A stretch of DNA of 10,346 bases from Candidatus Cloacimonadota bacterium (GTDB taxonomy: Bacteria > Hydrothermota > E44-bin80): assembly GCA_004375785.1 (NCBI GenBank), contig SOKM01000241.1, positions 1-10,346 on the forward strand, written 5' to 3'. Each line of letters begins with the position of its first letter. Within the stretch, counting starts at the first letter, position 1. The notes under the pieces are model-generated. The model was not told the DNA's origin. It saw only the letters and a program-made list of their open reading frames with translations, and did no database searches. Below are positions 1 through 4,453 of the stretch, in pieces. Position numbers and translations under genes: made by a program.

Positions 1-271
1 CAAAAGGATCATAATAAGGCGCTTTCATCTCTATAACGCAGAGTATTTTATCACTGGCAGCGGATTCAAAAATGACAATATCAACCCGTTTCCTATCACC
101 TTCTACCGTAGTTTCAACTTCAGCCTGCCCGAGAGGAATATGTTTATCTTTGGTTATATCATTGAGCCACTCTGCAATTTTAGCAGCACAGGTCCATTCT
201 GTTTTGTGGGTAGTGATGTCAAAGGGACTGGGGAATCTTGTCTTTTTACCACTAATTTTGCTTTTTTTCAT
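1..271 (-). CDS. N-terminal part of a putative R-M type protein (PD-(D/E)XK / N-6 methylase-like), runs off the window
   Basis: The minus-strand frame opens at ATG (271-269) and stays open for 90 codons to the window edge. The visible protein begins MKKSKISGKKTRFPSPFDIT, continues with a Trp/Cys-containing helix (KTEWTCAAKIAEWLN), and then has RVDIVIFES followed by LCVIEMK. D64 with E81-x-K83 fits the beta-strand core of a PD-(D/E)XK nuclease. From memory, this start resembles bacterial proteins annotated as N-6 DNA methylases or HsdR_N-like restriction subunits, with the methylase domain further downstream, which is out of view here. It follows the yhcG-like gene after a 36-base gap on the same strand, so the two are probably one operon. 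There is no clear Shine-Dalgarno site. A TGA lies in frame a little upstream, so this ATG is the most likely start. The nuclease-like fold is fairly well supported, but the full identity is not proven without the missing C-terminus. Confidence 0.6.
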   Translation of the reverse strand, partial: MKKSKISGKKTRFPSPFDITTHKTEWTCAAKIAEWLNDITKDKHIPLGQAEVETTVEGDRKRVDIVIFESAASDKILCVIEMKAPYYDPF

Positions 272-307
272 AAATAGTATTTTTCTGAACAGGTATGAAT
301 TTTCTCA

Positions 308-1435
308 TTATTTATATCTTTTTTTCCTGGGAAGCTGCTCTAATCGGATGGTCTCTCCTTTTATTTCCTGTTCAAGTTCTTTCTTTGTTGGCAGATACAA
401 TTTATATTTTGAAACAAAAACTTTATTGCTTAATCCACCGAGTGCATATTCTATAAAAATCTTACTGCGTTTTGATTCTGTGCAAAGAATAATCCCAACG
501 GGTGGATTTTCATCCTCAAGAATCTCATTATTTTTTATGTAGTTCAAATAGAAGTTCATCTGTCCAACATCTTTATGGTCAAGTTTGCCGACTTTCAGGT
601 CAATCAATACAAGGCATCTCAATATCCTGTGATAAAAAACAAGGTCAATATAGTAATGCTCATTATCAATAGTAATTCGTTTTTGTCTGCCGACGAAGGT
701 AAAACCTTTACCTAATTCAAGTATAAATTCCTGTAAATGGTCTATTAGCTTCCGTTCAAGCTGAGACTCGCTATAGTAATTTTTTTCTGGCAGTCCTAAA
801 AATTCTAAAATGTAAGGATCTTTTATAGCATCTTCCGGCTTTTCTATAAACTGTCCTTTTCGAGCAAGTTGCTTAACCTTTTCTTTATTCTTACTTAAAG
901 CTAATCTCTCAAACAATAAAGAGTCAATTTGACGTTGAAGTTCACGAGTTGACCAGTTATTTTTCACAGTTTCTATTTCGTAAAAATGCCTTGAATTCTC
1001 ATCTTCGATCCGCATCAAACTCCTGAAGTGGGTCCAGGATAATTCTTTATACAGTGTGGTGATTTTCTTGTCCTCAAATTTGGCACGCGGTGCGTTCCGT
1101 TTTTTTCGAGTCAGAGATTCGGTACGCAGTGCGTGCAGTTTTGGATATACCAGATAAAACTGTCTAACTGCTCGTAAATTTCGATCTGTAAAGCCCTTAC
1201 CAAATCGTTTGGTCAAATCATTTGATAACTTAAGGAGAAGTTTTTCTCCATATTCTGCTCTTTCCTTACCTTTCTGTTCTTCTTCAACTATCAATTTTCC
1301 AATATTCCAATAAGTCTCCACAATGATTGTATTTATTTGTCTTACTGTCTTCTTTCTCGCTTCTTCAAGGAGAGTCGAAACCCTCTCCAGAAGCTTTTTG
1401 TAATTTCTAGACTTAGTTATTTTTTGCATTTTCAT
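308..1435 (-). CDS. YhcG/DUF1016 family PD-(D/E)XK nuclease
   Basis: This 375-residue protein has the full two-part layout of the YhcG (DUF1016) family. The N-terminal helical domain (about residues 10-180) has the usual TYWNIGKLIVEEEQ, GFTDRNLRAVRQFYL, ELSWTHFRSLMRIE and NNWSTRELQRQIDSLLFER blocks. The C-terminal nuclease domain (about 205-350) has FVGRQKRITI, D264 in YYIDLVFYHR, D279-L-K281 in CLVLIDLKVGKL, GQM at 291-293 and PVGIILCTES. In this family the last acidic motif is commonly DxK rather than ExK, so D264/D279/K281 are the likely catalytic set. Members are thought to act as nucleases in defence or recombination and often sit near R-M genes, which fits the next gene on this strand. 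Residues 101-118 look like an inserted segment encoded by a palindrome. A good promoter lies only 15 bases upstream of the ATG. Confidence 0.93.
   Translation of the reverse strand: MKMQKITKSRNYKKLLERVSTLLEEARKKTVRQINTIIVETYWNIGKLIVEEEQKGKERAEYGEKLLLKLSNDLTKRFGKGFTDRNLRAVRQFYLVYPKLHALRTESLTRKKRNAPRAKFEDKKITTLYKELSWTHFRSLMRIEDENSRHFYEIETVKNNWSTRELQRQIDSLLFERLALSKNKEKVKQLARKGQFIEKPEDAIKDPYILEFLGLPEKNYYSESQLERKLIDHLQEFILELGKGFTFVGRQKRITIDNEHYYIDLVFYHRILRCLVLIDLKVGKLDHKDVGQMNFYLNYIKNNEILEDENPPVGIILCTESKRSKIFIEYALGGLSNKVFVSKYKLYLPTKKELEQEIKGETIRLEQLPRKKRYK
1083..1136. repeat. Palindromic mini-element inside the yhcG-like reading frame
   Basis: Two 17-base arms, 1083-1099 and 1120-1136, are inverted copies: 14 of 17 positions pair as Watson-Crick, one more as G-U, around a 20-base loop. 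Each arm is itself nearly palindromic (ACGCGGTGCGT and ACGCAGTGCGT). The element encodes residues 101-118 of the nuclease (HALRTESLTRKKRNAPRA), between the RQFYLVYPKL and ELSWTHFRSL blocks, which in family members I remember are often closer together. It is richer in GC than the surrounding gene. It looks like a small mobile palindrome that entered in frame, like the coding palindromes known from Rickettsia. Confidence 0.6.
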
Positions 1436-1450
1436 ATCTTTGTTTTCGTA

Positions 1451-1479
1451 AATTTAACACTTTTTCGATTGGATGTCAA
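1451..1479 (-). promoter_or_regulatory. Promoter of the yhcG-like operon
   Basis: On the minus strand TTGACA (1479-1474), a 17-base spacer and TAAATT (1456-1451) form a good sigma70-type promoter. The predicted start, around 1444, leaves a leader of only about 9 bases before the ATG at 1435. There is no Shine-Dalgarno site in it. Confidence 0.6.
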
Positions 1480-1710
1480 TACCTATAATGTAAATGGATT
1501 GAGGGATTTGACCACATAAAGTATATTGTCTTCGCGGAGCAGGCGACTGATACTTTCATATTACGACATTTATCCAATCAATCGTTCCTTTAATTAAGGA
1601 CACATCCTCCTACGCTAAAGCTTCGGTGGACATTACCTGCTGAAGCCTTGACGTAAGCGAGTCCCATTTTTGAAACCCCCTTAAATAGGTGAACCGTTTT
1701 GGGCGCTAAG

Positions 1711-1794
1711 CACAAATGTTGGGGACAAACCCCAACGCTTTGTGACACACCCCGTCATATACCATACGGTATATGACACCCCTCTCAAGAGGGG
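1711..1794. repeat. Cluster of three consecutive hairpins
   Basis: Three palindromes follow one another. First, CACAAA (1711-1716) with TTTGTG (1739-1744) encloses GTTGGGG (1718-1724) with CCCCAAC (1730-1736). Second, GTCATATACC (1754-1763) pairs perfectly with GGTATATGAC (1768-1777) around a 4-base loop. Third, CCCCTCT (1779-1785) pairs with AGAGGGG (1788-1794) around 2 bases. None is followed by a T-run on either strand, so they do not look like simple terminators. They may be REP-like elements, protein binding sites or part of a structured transcript. Confidence 0.6.
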
Positions 1795-1877
1795 ATTACA
1801 CATCCCCACTCGCAATGACGGATTTCACCCCGTTAAATAGTATAATGTTGTTCCATAATCTTATTTCACAGGGTTCA

Positions 1878-1953
1878 CTAATTATTTTCCATTACTTCTT
1901 TCACAATCCTTCTTGCAATTTCGAATGCAGCGGCGATTCTTATTATTAACATC
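1878..1953 (-). pseudogene. Relic of the 3' end of a radC-like (UPF0758 domain) gene
   Basis: On the minus strand this stretch reads IIRIAAAFEIARRIVKEVM (1946-1890), then ENN and a TAG stop (1880-1878). That is the C-terminus of the intact UPF0758 gene at 3752-4096. Over those 19 codons six differ (ATA/ATC twice, AGA/CGA, GCT/GCC, TTC/TTT, ATT/ATC) and all six changes are silent. Before this point GATGT is still recognisable (to 1953), but two bases are missing, which breaks the frame; homology then stops. So this is the tail of a second, diverged allele cut off from its gene, not a recent copy. With the intact gene it brackets the cassette at 2103-3755. Confidence 0.85.
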
Positions 1954-2025
1954 AAGTTGTTTTTACTATATACTTTCTTCAATCAGAAATCAAGAAAATT
2001 TTTTTGAGTAAGCTTCAATTTTTTC

Positions 2026-2054
2026 TTGACAGATTCAAGATTCTTTGTTAGACT
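2026..2054 (+). promoter_or_regulatory. Promoter of the three-gene cassette
   Basis: A perfect TTGACA (2026-2031), a 17-base spacer and TAGACT (2049-2054; 4 of 6 bases match TATAAT) precede the first cassette gene. Transcription would start near 2061 and give a leader of about 40 bases to the ATG at 2103. No operator-like repeat is obvious in it. Confidence 0.6.
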
Positions 2055-2102
2055 TCACAAGCTTTTATGGAGTATGGTGTATAAACAAAAAAGCAAATAA
2101 GA

Positions 2103-2747
2103 ATGAACCTACAATTCCCTATATTTAGAGATAAAGGATGTAAATACATCTGTTGGTGTTTTCCAATTAAATTAAAGAAAAAAGAGTGGGAGAGAATTCA
2201 AAACAAAGCTGATTGGAAAAGAAATTCTAAGGAAATTCAAATCAAGGAGTCCTTTACTAAAAAGAGTAAAAATTCTTCTTATTTTGTTAAACTTAATCTA
2301 AAAAAAACTCGTACAAAATATGAATATTTCTGTATATTTCGGATTGAGCTTGGTAAACGACAAAAGAAGACTATCTCTGACATTGAGAAGGTTTTCGATA
2401 TTATCTCTACAGTCTATAGAAAAAAAACATTGTGTGCTGTGTGTGCTTTGAATGAATTTAGTCTCAAAAAAACTCGTCCAATAATAGAGATACCCTTTGC
2501 GTTCCCAGGAGTGAAAAGAAAAGCTACAAGTTTAGGAAAAGGTTGGGTAACTGGAATCAAACTCGAATTTGAAGAATCAGAAACCGGTTTGGAAAAAGCA
2601 AATATTACAGTAGATAAAAAAAATAATAAAATGTTAATTGGAATTAGAAGCTTTAATCAATTCGTTGTCGGACAAAAAATGCCAAAAGAAGTTTTTAAAT
2701 ATGTAAGATTTGTAAACGGCTTATTTATTGAGGAGGTAAAAAGGTAA
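2103..2747 (+). CDS. Unrecognised protein, first gene of the HEPN cassette
   Basis: I do not recognise this 214-residue protein. It is lysine-rich and looks soluble, with no signal peptide or membrane segment. The N-terminal half is basic with alternating hydrophobic strands (SSYFVKLNLKK, YEYFCIFRIELGK). A middle section has CAVCALNEFSLKKTRP, whose CxxC is a lone pair and no evidence for a zinc site. The C-terminal part (about 150-214) has strand-like patterns (GWVTGIKLEFEE, KMLIGIRSFNQFVV) ending in YVRFVNGLFIEEVKR. The ATG has only a weak ribosome site. The stop overlaps the next start as TAATG, so translation of the two is probably coupled. The position in front of a HEPN-like gene suggests a regulator, antitoxin or accessory subunit, but that rests on position only. 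The gene is AT-rich and uses many AAA and ATT codons. Confidence 0.75.
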   Translation: MNLQFPIFRDKGCKYICWCFPIKLKKKEWERIQNKADWKRNSKEIQIKESFTKKSKNSSYFVKLNLKKTRTKYEYFCIFRIELGKRQKKTISDIEKVFDIISTVYRKKTLCAVCALNEFSLKKTRPIIEIPFAFPGVKRKATSLGKGWVTGIKLEFEESETGLEKANITVDKKNNKMLIGIRSFNQFVVGQKMPKEVFKYVRFVNGLFIEEVKR

Positions 2748-3256
2748 TGTATAAAACCTCTGTTATCACGAAGAATAGAGCTATGAGTAAATTATTTAAA
2801 GATGAAATGATGTGTCCAGTTGAGACAATATGTCCTACAATAAGACAAATGCAGCAAGATTTAGTAGTGACAATAGTCAACCTCCAAAGACAAGCCACAA
2901 AAGTGCTTCTTCAAAAAAAAGAAAAAATGCGTCAACAGGTAAGACAAATCTCTGAAGCTACTAAAAACATATTAGGTAGGAATTTTGAAGCATACAGTTT
3001 TTTTGCGAACGAAGTCTCAAGAATTTCACAAGTTTATGCTGTTTATGCAACAGTGAGGGAAAATATTATTGATTTATGGACTATCGTTGAGAAAGATTTG
3101 TACAAAGCAGAGGGTTTGGTAATTGACGTTCAACTCAAATTGCTCAGAAAATTTCCAGATTTATCTTTCGATTTCTTGATATTATCCAAAAACCACCAGA
3201 AATTGCAAGAAATCATACCATCAAATAGTATACAAATCTATTTACGTTATTTATAA
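2747..3256 (+). CDS. Unrecognised helical protein with a C-terminal FPDLSFDF motif, second cassette gene
   Basis: This 169-residue protein starts at the ATG inside TAATG, 9 bases after a strong AGGAGGT site (2731-2737), so both the start and the coupling to the previous gene are well supported. Residues about 28-95 are a long, charged, glutamine-rich helical stretch likely to form a coiled coil (TIRQMQQDLVVTIVNLQRQ, MRQQVRQISEATKNIL). Residues about 126-169 (VQLKLLRKFPDLSFDFLILS ... IIPSNSIQIYLR) look like a small alpha/beta tail. I have an impression of this tail from hypothetical proteins next to HEPN genes but cannot name the family. It has no GSx10DxD nucleotidyltransferase motif, so it is not a classical MNT antitoxin. 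Only 10 bases separate it from the HEPN-like gene. A partner or antitoxin role is inference from the gene order. Confidence 0.78.
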   Translation: MYKTSVITKNRAMSKLFKDEMMCPVETICPTIRQMQQDLVVTIVNLQRQATKVLLQKKEKMRQQVRQISEATKNILGRNFEAYSFFANEVSRISQVYAVYATVRENIIDLWTIVEKDLYKAEGLVIDVQLKLLRKFPDLSFDFLILSKNHQKLQEIIPSNSIQIYLRYL

Positions 3257-3266
3257 GTTTTCAATA

Positions 3267-3617
3267 ATGCCTTCAACCACTCAACACAAATTACAGTTCC
3301 AGCACAACCTTGACTTTTTGTCAACATTTTATCCAAATACCCCCTATCTTGATTGGGCAACAACAGTATATTTTTATACCGCCGTTCATTTGATTGAGGC
3401 AGTTTTTGCATCATTAGGAATTCACTGTGGCAATCATTCTCAGCGACATGGAGAAGTAAACAGTAGACTTCCAACAATTGCTAAACACTATATGCGACTA
3501 TACAATGCAAGTCGGAGTTCAAGATATCAAATATGGAGACCCTCAGAGAAATATGTGCGAACATTAATTTCAGGGCACTTCAATCCTTTAAGAAATTTTC
3601 TTTTGAGAAAAATCTAA
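3267..3617 (+). CDS. HEPN-like domain protein, third cassette gene
   Basis: This 116-residue, mostly helical protein fits a HEPN-like family whose members begin with a conserved asparagine helix and a DWA...FY..VH helix. Here these are FQHNLDFLSTFYPNTPYLDW and VYFYTAVHLIEAVFASLG, followed by H57-x-x-R60-H61, a helix ending HYMRLYNASRSSRY, and WRPSEKYVRTLISGH. R98 and H104 form an R-x5-H pattern in the last helix, compatible with the Rx4-6H signature of HEPN ribonucleases, although I cannot show that it occupies the active site. The protein is somewhat shorter than relatives I recall (about 150 residues). No ribosome site is visible before the ATG, so translation may depend on coupling to the previous gene. 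If active, it would be expected to cut RNA as a toxin or defence effector. The function is inferred; the fold call is moderate. Confidence 0.72.
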   Translation: MPSTTQHKLQFQHNLDFLSTFYPNTPYLDWATTVYFYTAVHLIEAVFASLGIHCGNHSQRHGEVNSRLPTIAKHYMRLYNASRSSRYQIWRPSEKYVRTLISGHFNPLRNFLLRKI

Positions 3618-3633
3618 AAATTAAACTTTTTTT

Positions 3634-3662
3634 TTGAGAAATAATAAAAAATATATTATTAT
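3634..3662 (+). promoter_or_regulatory. Promoter of the structured RNA
   Basis: TTGAGA (3634-3639), a 17-base A/T spacer and TATTAT (3657-3662) place the start at about G3669, exactly the first base of the closing GGCGG stem. A perfect TATAAT (3660-3665) overlaps with a longer spacer. Either gives an RNA that starts at the stem, independent of the genes before it. Confidence 0.65.
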
Positions 3663-3668
3663 AATAGT

Positions 3669-3759
3669 GGCGGGTAAGTCCTACCGTCAAGCGTGCCACT
3701 GGAAAGTGGTATAACCTTACTGTAAGTAAGGCACTGGTAGGGACCGCCTTTTTATTTTT
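3669..3759 (+). ncRNA. Structured small RNA of unknown class, about 90 nt
   Basis: The strand folds by eye into a compact three-way junction. P1 is GGCGG 3669-3673 with CCGCC 3744-3748. P2 is TCCTACC 3679-3685 with GGTAGGG 3736-3742, including one G-U. P3 is GTGCCACT 3693-3700 with AGTGGTAT 3705-3712, capped by a GGAA tetraloop of the GNRA type. P4 is CCTTACT 3715-3721 with AGTAAGG 3725-3731 around GTA. Directly after P1 comes TTTTTATTTTT (3749-3759), suited to release of the transcript. A promoter sits at the right distance upstream. It does not match SRP RNA, 6S RNA, tRNA or any riboswitch I can recall. It lies 51 bases after the HEPN-like gene and abuts the convergent UPF0758 gene, whose stop codon lies in the T-tract. 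It could be an RNA antitoxin, guide or regulator; this is open. Confidence 0.75.
3749..3759 (+). terminator. U-rich tract ending the structured RNA
   Basis: TTTTTATTTTT follows immediately after the CCGCC arm that closes the RNA fold. A long, multi-branched closing structure is unusual for an intrinsic terminator, but the GC-rich base stem plus U-tract is the right arrangement. The same bases contain the TAA of the convergent gene (3754-3752). Confidence 0.5.
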
Positions 3760-4096
3760 CATTGCCTTTCATTACTTCTTTCACAATCCTTCTTGCGATT
3801 TCAAATGCGGCGGCGATTCGGATGATTTTTACATCACCCAAACCTTTTATATCCAAAAATTTCTCTAACGGTTGATTTGCCATACCCCTAAAAGAGCTAT
3901 ACTTAGAGAGAATTTCTTTAGCAATTTCCTCAGCAGATTTGCCTTTGGTCCCGGTTGAGATAAGGATTGAAAGCAGTTCAGTATCGGATAGCGACTCAGG
4001 TCCGACTTCTCTCAGTTTACCTCCAGGATGAGTCCAATAGGGTATTTTTGAATCTTTAATAAGATTTTTAGTATCTTTCGCTTTTTTATATTTCAA
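3752..4096 (-). CDS. Stand-alone UPF0758 (RadC N-terminal, helix-hairpin-helix) domain protein
   Basis: This 114-residue protein matches only the N-terminal UPF0758 domain of RadC: IPYWTHPGGKLREVGPESLS, DTELLSILISTGTKGKSAEEIAKEIL, then the helix-hairpin-helix core LDIKGLGDVKIIRIAAAFEI and RRIVKEV. Full RadC proteins are about twice as long and carry a C-terminal JAB/MPN metalloprotease-like domain with an HxHxnD motif; that domain is absent here and I find no trace of it nearby. Stand-alone forms like this occur in several uncultivated lineages, so it may be complete. The start is TTG (4096-4094), supported by GAGGTG 5 bases upstream. The start overlaps the end of the GIY-YIG relic by 11 bases. 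Helix-hairpin-helix domains bind DNA without sequence preference; the cellular role of RadC-like proteins is unsettled. Its 3' end is duplicated at 1878-1953. Confidence 0.85.
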   Translation of the reverse strand: MKYKKAKDTKNLIKDSKIPYWTHPGGKLREVGPESLSDTELLSILISTGTKGKSAEEIAKEILSKYSSFRGMANQPLEKFLDIKGLGDVKIIRIAAAFEIARRIVKEVMKGNEK

Positions 4097-4244
4097 ACTT
4101 CACCTCATAAAGAGCATATATTTCATTTTGACCCTTTGCAAATTCTCGAATAACCTCAGGATATTTCTCTAACAGTGTCCTCGATATTTTTTCAAGATGC
4201 TGAAATACAAGGCAACGAGATTTTCGTCTTTTTTTCTGCTGCAT
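4086..4244 (-). pseudogene. Short ORF, truncated N-terminus of a GIY-YIG-like protein
   Basis: A 52-codon frame runs from ATG (4244-4242) to TAA (4088-4086). It reads CLVFQHLEKISRTLLEKYPE and then ...NEIYALYEVKFEI. The pattern of a helix LEKIS..LLEKYP.VI followed by IYALY matches, as I remember it, the start of GIY-YIG family proteins, which normally go on as xLYYVG with the catalytic Arg and Glu further on. Here the protein stops six residues after YALY, so the catalytic part is missing. Its last codons supply the ribosome site of the UPF0758 gene and overlap that gene. It may now act only as a leader that couples translation, or it may be a plain relic of a deletion. It has its own consensus promoter. 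Confidence 0.55.
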
Positions 4245-4252
4245 GTTGGTTT

Positions 4253-4281
4253 AATATAAATCAACTCTGGGGAAATGTCAA
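4253..4281 (-). promoter_or_regulatory. Promoter of the GIY-YIG relic and UPF0758 gene
   Basis: On the minus strand a perfect TTGACA (4281-4276), a 17-base spacer and TATATT (4258-4253) form a strong promoter. The predicted start, about 4246, lies one or two bases before the ATG at 4244, so the transcript would be nearly leaderless. Confidence 0.65.
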
Positions 4282-4335
4282 GGAATTTACGAACAAACAA
4301 AAAAGGGAAAGGTACATGGGAGAAGGGAGAATTAT

Positions 4336-4381
4336 GAGATTGCTTCGCATAAGTCGAGCAAGAAGAGGAGCTCGCAATAAC
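4336..4381. repeat. Palindromic repeat of the GATTGCTTCGC...GCTCGCAAT type
   Basis: TTGC (4340-4343) pairs with GCAA (4374-4377), and GAGC (4356-4359) with GCTC (4370-4373), giving an interrupted palindrome in a gene-free stretch. The words GAGATTGCTTCGC and GCTCGCAAT are typical of dispersed intergenic palindromes seen in many environmental bacterial genomes. A partial relative (CTCGCAATGACG) lies at 1809-1820. Confidence 0.5.
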
Positions 4382-4418
4382 AAGAAATAACTTAAGCACA
4401 AGTTTATTAAATTCTTTC

Positions 4419-4447
4419 TTGTCTTTTTTAAAATTTTATGCTATAAA
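4419..4447 (+). promoter_or_regulatory. Promoter of the sua5-phosphatase operon, leaderless arrangement
   Basis: TTGTCT (4419-4424), a 17-base spacer and TATAAA (4442-4447) lie so close to the ATG at 4454 that transcription should begin at or within a base or two of the start codon. No Shine-Dalgarno site is present between them, which agrees with a leaderless mRNA. Confidence 0.6.
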
Positions 4448-4453
4448 TAGATC

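Larger units (their letters stand above)
1436..2025. other. Non-coding spacer with palindromes and a gene relic
   Basis: I see no intact gene here. Apart from the promoter and relic listed separately, the stretch holds short palindromic pieces. AAAGTAT...ATACTTT (1518-1556) encloses a loose GTC/GAC stem. An imperfect TCC...GGA palindrome lies at 1605-1630. Three hairpins lie at 1711-1794. The piece CTCGCAATGACG (1809-1820) resembles part of the repeat at 4336-4381. The composition suggests an accumulation of repeat debris between two mobile or accessory gene blocks. Confidence 0.55.

Noticed and set aside
72..542. 156-codon open frame on the plus strand
   Set aside because: It overlaps the well-supported minus-strand YhcG-like gene and the gene after it, and its product (low-complexity, hydrophobic, Ser/Phe-rich) looks like an antisense shadow.
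2747..3256. MNT nucleotidyltransferase antitoxin of a classical HEPN-MNT pair
   Set aside because: No GSxxxG...DxD signature occurs anywhere in the protein.
1954..3668. Insertion sequence with terminal inverted repeats around the three-gene cassette
   Set aside because: I found no matching inverted ends and no transposase motif; only the direct radC-like repeats bracket the region.
3669..3759. Known RNA classes: SRP RNA, B12 riboswitch (GCCACTG word), hammerhead ribozyme
   Set aside because: The GCCACTG word lies in a simple hairpin without the rest of the riboswitch core; there is no SRP GGAAGGAAGCAGC-like segment and no CTGATGA...GAAA hammerhead core.
3752..4096. Truncated full-length RadC
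   Set aside because: The protein ends cleanly after the UPF0758 domain, and no JAB/MPN remnant is seen downstream of either copy of its 3' end; a stand-alone form is more likely.
4169..4399. Open frames of 71-76 codons on both strands before the sua5 fusion
   Set aside because: They cover a promoter, a palindromic repeat and the GIY-YIG relic in the wrong frames, have no ribosome site and no recognisable domain.
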